64,000 nt of DNA, from assembly GCA_023014335.1 (NCBI GenBank), contig JAECYW010000017.1:1116001-1180000 (forward strand), given 5' to 3'. The translations under genes were made by a program, and so were the position numbers. The stretch comes from Galerina marginata. Its lineage: Eukaryota; Basidiomycota; Agaricomycetes; Agaricales; Galerinaceae. The notes under the pieces were generated by a model, which saw only the letters and a program-made list of their open reading frames with translations, was not told the DNA's origin and ran no database searches. Positions 58,701 to 64,000 of the stretch are shown here, in pieces (position 1 is the stretch's first letter; the number at the start of each line of letters is the position of its first letter).

Positions 58701-60663
58701 GTGCGCGTGAACGAACCCACATTGTAGTTGAGCCACTGCAGCGCCAGGATATCCTCATCAGCGGACCATTTCCCGAATCTCTCATGAGAAATGGTTCCAA
58801 TCTCCACTTCATGCGATTTCCCTGTTTTAGGGTTCTTTACAAATTGCTTGATTCGACATTCGAACACGCGGATGAGGTGTAAGGAGCTACCCCACGAATA
58901 TACAAGTAAAGGAACAGTGGGCTGGTCGCTTGTGCTTGAAAGTTCAATTCCGGCAGCGGCTACTGAGGGACGCAGGATACTGGGAAACCATGCAAGAGAA
59001 CCTATCCATTTGGATCTGGACTTCCATGATCCACCGTCATCAATTTCGCGAGGACACTTGAACCATGTTCTAGGTGTCGGCTTGAGACCAACGATAACTA
59101 ATTTAGTTGGTGTCAGAAGGGCCACGGTATTATAACCGTCGGTGGGATGCGGCGTCGTGCCTAAAGGAAGAGGTGCCATTGCAAGAACGGTGTAGCGGGG
59201 TTTCCGGCCCTGTGGAGTATTTGATACTGGGGAGAATGTAGGGACAGACGATGATACCAAAGGGGTCTTTAAAGATGGGGTTGCGACAGGTGCGTCAGGA
59301 TAGCGTCCAAGAATGCGAAGGATATCTGGAGCCTCGACAAAAAGAATTTTCCCCAAAGAATGAAAGAAGGCAAGTCCGTGATCATCTGCAGAAACAAGTG
59401 CAGTATGTCGACCTGCTATAAAGCCAATACTAATAATCGTGGATCCTTGTAAATGGCCTTCTTTGCGTCCAGAAGCTACTGCAACAAGAGTGGTCGGTGC
59501 GACGGATCGGACTGGGTTGTGGGGTTGCTTGAGGTTGTATAGTTGTATATATCCGCTGGCATGCCCCGAGGCCACGAATGTATGATCATGGGAGAGCGCT
59601 AGGGCGGTTACAGGTCCCAGAGAACTTCCTGCTTCAAGTTTAGAAGGATGGAATGATAAATATAATTCAGTAGTAACAAACCTGCTGCATTGCTTTCGCA
59701 AACACATATCAGTGACTGGTTGAAATCATAAACGACCACCTTGCCCTCGGTCGTACCGATGCATATAAAGCCATTTGCTGTTAGGGTGGTGGGAGAACCC
59801 AAGAGAGGCGCCCCAAGCAAATTCGATGCCTTCTGCGAGGCCTTTGAATACATGATCCGAGTGATTGCGTGGAGTTCAGTCCACTTGAAGACTTCACGGA
59901 TTTCAGAGGCTGCCTCCACCCGCGTTTCTTCTTCCTTCCCAGATGACACAGAATGTAAGTTAGAGACAGATGACATACGTGATACTGAGGAGAAGTGTGA
60001 TAAAGAAGGAGACATTCCATCGAAAAGATATGAATGAGACGTGGCTGAGCTTTCGTTGGATTTCGGTTTTTGGGATTGAGGGGTATATGACCGAAGTCGT
60101 GATACTGTGGGATGGAGAAATGGCCGGGCAAGCTTAAAATCCGACCCTTTTGAGCTAGGGGACGAGACCCTTGATTCAGGTGTCAGTATATCGGTAAAAG
60201 ATGTTGAAGGGGAGATTTCTGCCAAACGATGCTACCGACGAATGCAAGGTTATGTGCAACCACATGGTATCACGAGAAGCGCACTTACCAATGGCTCATC
60301 TGAGAGATGAGAAGTAGATTCTGCGTCTTCGGATGTCAAGGACTTTTCGACTTCAAGGACGTCAGCCTGAGACTCGTCATCTTCATGATCTTGGCCTAAG
60401 AGGTCCCGCATTTGGGCCTTATAACTGATGGGGGTTTCCGCGTCAATTCCGCTATACAGAAATCCTTCTTCGTCGTCGGATTCATCTTCTTGCGTGGTCG
60501 AATCTATGTCCTCTCCTTCGAAAAGCTCTTCCATATGTGAGGAGTAATCCCCGGTGTGCACGAGTTCGGCGACATCAACATGCTCTGCAGACGATAAGTC
60601 TTCTTCGTCTGATAGAATATCTGAGGCTTCAAAGGCCGTCAGATGCGTGTTTGAGGGAGCCAT
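55715..60663 (-). CDS. VPS8: CORVET subunit Vps8
   Basis: Vps8 is the Rab5/Vps21-binding subunit of the CORVET tether for early endosome fusion. From ATG 60663 an acidic N-terminus (ILSDEEDLSSAEHVDVAELV) and Ser-rich linker precede a beta-propeller with VTALALSHDHTFVASGHASG followed by YIQLYNLKQP, ALVSADDHGLAFFHSLGKIL and LHLIRVFECRIKQ (about 58700-59640). The long exon 58405-55715 encodes the alpha-solenoid, starting ADLILSLVDNGDFLKAIDLT, and ends with a zinc-binding CCYCHKPL ... HEEC motif. This is a short RING-like end, with the last ligand pair absent or divergent. Total length is about 1,480 residues, normal for the family. It converges on COG2 with 52 bp between stops. Confidence 0.9.
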
Positions 60664-60867
60664 ATGGAGCCTGGACGCGGTCGCGTAGCTCTGACACGGC
60701 GCCAGGTATACGGAATGGATGAAGTTGAGTGACACAGCAGGTAACTTTGAAGACCGGTGGCAGTGTTTAAATGACGAACAAATTAAATAAATAAAGGGCC
60801 AACAATGACACTCTAAAATGAAGGAAAATAATACCAAATACGGAACCCAACTGACTGAGATATACTG

Positions 60868-62986
60868 TCACGACACTCCTTGAGCTCTTCTTTCGCGGTC
60901 TCTGCTCTTTGCACCAGGACCAAACCTCTCCTGGAACACAATTAACTCTTCCATCAGTTCCTCCATCATCTTCATGGTCTGCGCGGACGTCGCCAGTGCG
61001 CTCTCTGACATCAGATGTGTTTCAATGGATGGTCTGGCTGTATTTCCTGCTGTAGGATGACAGTCAGTAACTACCATGGGGTCGTCATTGCTGCCAGGCA
61101 GGCCAGATTGCTCGAGAAGCGCTCCTGCTTGCTCTCGAAGAGATGCTTCCAGAGCTTCCCTTCGTCGTCCTCGGTCGTGCGCGCTTGCCTGCTCTCGGCC
61201 CACCCATTCAACCAAAGCACGTACGCGCTTGTTCATGTCACCGACGCTCATTCGCTTCGCTGGCCATTTAACTTTCACCCCTCTTTCCATGGTACGTTCA
61301 GCACTTTCTCCTCTGGAACCCGGAGTAACCCCAGGGCCTCCCGATCGCACTTCCAGAGGTTGAGGGGTATCTGTTGGAAGCAGTTGTTCAAGATGTGATA
61401 GGTAATCAGGAAGGTTCCAAGAAGTGAATAAGGTTTGTTGAGAAACGGCATAGGCATGAGAGTTGCGATAGGCACGAGCATCCGCCGCGCTGATTCCCGT
61501 TTGATGGCCACCAGAGTTCGATTGATTGCGTCTAGTGCCGTGTTCGTGGACAGCTGCCCCTGAACCATGAGAGACGGTTTGTGAAAGAGGTGGGCGTTTG
61601 AAGGTAGCAGAACTCTTGGCACGTGGGTTATTTCCTGGTCGTTTACCAGACGTGTTGAGCACTATTAGACAAATATATGAGTGACGCCTTGTGTTATAAG
61701 AATATCGATAAACCATACCTTCGTCGGCTTCGATGGCTGAAGGCTCAATTGTGGCGATCTTTCGGCCACCGCGCTTGTTTCTGCCGCCAACAGGTTTGGG
61801 AGCTGGGGGAATCACTTTCTCAACAACAAGAGGGTCAGGCGGAGGGTCAATTCCGTTTTGGCCATCAGACGCCGTAGAGGCAGATCGAGTCCGTTTCTTG
61901 GAAGTACTAGACGAAGGTGAACAGATAAGTCGAAAGCAAAAAAATATAGAACCTACCCATCGTCGTCTGTCCGTTTTCTTTTCTTCTTGGCAATGTCAAT
62001 GATCTCTAGCTGGGGTAACGCCACATCATCTGCAGTGGTGTCTTGGACGGCAGCAGCTTCTGCAGCAGTTGCTTCGATTATTTCCTTCAGACTTTCATCA
62101 AAGGCTGCATCCCTACTGTTCATAGTATTCCTTCGTTTGGATGGTTGTTTCAAGAGGTGTGATGGGGAATGGGAACGAGAAACGCGTGAGTTGACGTTGG
62201 GATCTGGCCGCGACGTCGCAGAGGTTTGACGAGGTTTTTTTGCCAATTTTCTGAAGAAAAATCAATGCTTGTAGGATTAGGAGGGATAATAGGACGTACT
62301 TGAGAAGCTCGACATGTAGTTCCGGTCTGCATAGCTCGCAGTAATAGTCCTCGTCGTGAACTTGGTCTTCAGATTGGTATCCCATGCACAATCCATGCTG
62401 CCATACTTTACAAGTCTCACACTGGACCATGAATTCCCCAGCGTCAGGGTCATCCTCTGGGAGATACATGAACGTCGGTGAGTGTGGATAGGACTGTAGG
62501 GAGCATATGGGGCGGCTTACCAGCGCTACCACACACGCATCGCGTGATGCTTTCCTCCTCTTCTTCATCTGGAGGTTCCTGGGCTTGCCCGTCTGTTGAG
62601 GCGACTTCTGCGTCTCCGAGAGTCGCATTATTCGATTCTTTGTCTTTGTCCTTATCCTTTTCTTTTCCCTTTCTTTTTGTCTTGGTATTGTTAATGTTAT
62701 TGTTGACTGTGTTCCCGTTGTTAGAACCCGACGAGACAGAGGGTCCAGCAGAGTGGTGTTTGCGGTCCTCTATGGTTTCTTCGTATTCCTCTTGTTTCAG
62801 CCTCTTGTTGCGATTGTTGGAAGACGAGGAAGAGGTGACACGAGATGAAGGCCCTTTATCTCGCGGCGGTTGGTCGGAATCTGGGGATTTGGAGGCACTG
62901 GCAGAGACTGAGGGGGCTGAACGACGACCAGAACGCCTTGTTTCTCGTGGGGACAATGGGGGACCCATGGTGGCGGCTTGGGCCAT
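60868..62986 (-). CDS. CTI6: PHD-finger protein of the Rpd3L type (Cti6)
   Basis: From ATG 62986 a basic/Ser-rich region and a Lys/Asp low-complexity run precede a C4HC3 PHD finger, split by an intron: ITRCVCGSAEDDPDAGEFMV, QCETCKVWQHGLCMGY, then DEDYYCELCRPELH (about 62310-62560). The DDxxGxFMVQCExCxxWQHGxCMGY pattern is that of yeast Cti6 and S. pombe Png/Cti6-like proteins, which read H3K4me3 in the Rpd3L deacetylase complex. The remaining ~450 residues have nuclear-type KKRKR runs and a C-terminal helical segment (WNLPDYLSHLEQLLPTD; EELMEELIVFQERFGPGAKS) that matches the Cti6-like C-terminal conserved region in other basidiomycetes as I recall it. The stop is TGA at 60868-60870. It diverges from ILV1 (142 bp). 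Confidence 0.8.
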
Positions 62987-63084
62987 GGTTGACGGTTAGA
63001 GAACGAGCCCTACTTACAGTGATCATGAGTGCATAAATTCGCATCACGCGGGAGATCACATGAGCTATAATTGATCCATCCGGA

Positions 63085-63092
63085 TATAAATA
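63085..63092 (+). promoter_or_regulatory. TATA box of ILV1
   Basis: TATAAATA lies 44 nt upstream of the ILV1 ATG, inside the 142-bp spacer shared with CTI6. This placement would give a very short leader of about 10-15 nt. Confidence 0.5.
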
Positions 63093-63128
63093 TTTTCGAG
63101 TCAAGGTCCGATATTTTGTGAACTTGCC

Positions 63129-64000
63129 ATGGCCCCGTCAGCAACCATAGAATACGCATCCAATGCACCTCAACCTCTGCAATATCCTCGATTGGCCAAA
63201 CACCATTTGCTGTCCTCTGATACCCCGGATTATATCAGACTTATACTCACTTCGAAAGTCTACGATATCTTGAAGGAAACCCCTCTTGTTCTCGCCGCGA
63301 ATCTAAGTGCAAAGTTTGGCAATCAGATATGGCTGAAGCGAGAAGATCTACAAGAGGTCTTCAGCTTCAAGATTCGTGGCGCCTATAATTTTATGGCGGG
63401 TTTAAGCGATGAGGAAAGGTGGAAAGGTGTTGTTACATGCAGTGCTGGTTAGTGTGCGTATTCTTAGCGTGACTGTTTACTGGCCATTTTATCTCTTTGC
63501 ATCTATCATCGATATCGGAAAGTGACTAAAATCCTTCATTGCCAGGTAATCATGCCCAAGGTGTGGCGCTATCGGGTACTCGCTTGGGAATCCCATGTAC
63601 GATCGTGATGCCTGAAGGTACACCCGACATCAAAGTGCGAAATGTTGCCCGACTAGGTGCAAAGGTTGTTCTGCATGGCGCCGACTTCGACGAAGCCAAA
63701 TCCGAATGTGCACGTCTAGCTTCAGCACATGGCCTCGTCTTTGTTCCTCCATACGACGACCCACTCGTTATCGCCGGCCAAGGGACAGTAGGAATGGAAA
63801 TCTTGAAACAATTATCGGATTCAGACCAACTCGATGCCATATTTGCGGCTGTAGGTGGTGGGGGCCTGGTTGCGGGTATCAGTGAATACGTCAAGAGAAT
63901 CGGGAACCCAGCAACAAAGGTTGTGGGTATCGAGACCGTTGACGGAGACGCCATGGCAAGAAGTCTAGAAAAAGGTGCAAGGGTCACCCTGCACGAGGTC
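63129..64000 (+). CDS. ILV1: Threonine deaminase, 3'-partial
   Basis: This PLP enzyme converts threonine to 2-oxobutanoate, the first step to isoleucine. The catalytic domain shows [40 protein letters not shown] with the Schiff-base lysine in SFKIRGA, the phosphate-binding [13 protein letters not shown] across an intron (63449-63545 region), and [19 protein letters not shown]. The window ends after about 260 codons, so the C-terminal ACT-like domains for isoleucine feedback are not visible. The N-terminus lacks an obvious Arg-rich mitochondrial presequence. Confidence 0.93.

Noticed and set aside
62478..62999. 173-codon + frame opposite the CTI6 N-terminus, hydrophobic (runs of Leu/Phe/Ser)
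   Set aside because: It is the complement of the Lys/Asp/Asn-rich low-complexity CTI6 coding region; the apparent membrane segments are an artefact.

Overview
This 64 kb window is from a filamentous basidiomycete, most likely a mushroom-forming Agaricomycete. That is an inference from three things: genes densely packed on both strands, many introns of about 45-60 nt (17 in the first gene alone), and a gene set that includes a DUF4470/MYND-zinc-finger protein and long low-complexity Zn2Cys6 regulators typical of that group. Almost every gene is spliced, so coding spans below run from start codon to stop codon and include introns. Exon joins were read by eye from GT/AG signals, frame continuity and family resemblance.

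Layout. 1-10163 (+): a 5'-truncated CSF1/BLTP1-type bridge-like lipid-transfer protein. 10245-12319: YIP1 (-) and NSA2 (+) sharing a 57-bp divergent spacer. 12647-16754: a large Zn2Cys6 regulator (-) diverging from SDHAF4 (+). 17537-18255: SmD3 (-). 18655-22189: a CLC chloride/proton antiporter (-). 22349-23689: a GLTSCR1-domain protein (-). 24082-26534: the APC/C subunit CDC23/APC8 (-). 26767-27642: ALG14 (+). 27756-28682: U2AF small subunit (-). About 28.7-36.7 kb is a gene-sparse block holding only a second Zn2Cys6 regulator (-), a mitochondrial-carrier-like protein (-) and a 254-bp terminal-inverted-repeat element with TA target duplication. Dense packing resumes with FUN30 (+), TRAPPC1/BET5 (-), RMT2 (-), PRKRIP1/DUF1168 (+), a hemerythrin-like protein (-), an OSTalpha/TMEM184 (DUF300) membrane protein (+), the DUF4470/MYND protein (-), COG2 (+), VPS8 (-), CTI6 (-) and the first ~260 codons of threonine deaminase ILV1 (+), cut by the window end.

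Functionally this is a housekeeping segment. Membrane trafficking and tethering are well represented (CSF1, YIP1, CLC, TRAPPC1, COG2, VPS8), along with chromatin and transcription (two Zn2Cys6 factors, GLTSCR1-domain protein, FUN30, CTI6), RNA processing and ribosome biogenesis (SmD3, U2AF1, PRKRIP1, NSA2) and metabolism (SDHAF4, ALG14, RMT2, ILV1). I see no operon-like or defence-like system, CRISPR array, tRNA or rRNA gene.

The most unusual features are gene-structural: very small internal exons (6 nt in NSA2; 16, 8 and 11 nt in the DUF300 gene), two GC-AG introns in neighbouring genes, and the MITE-like element with repeated ACGCGT-containing 12-mers.
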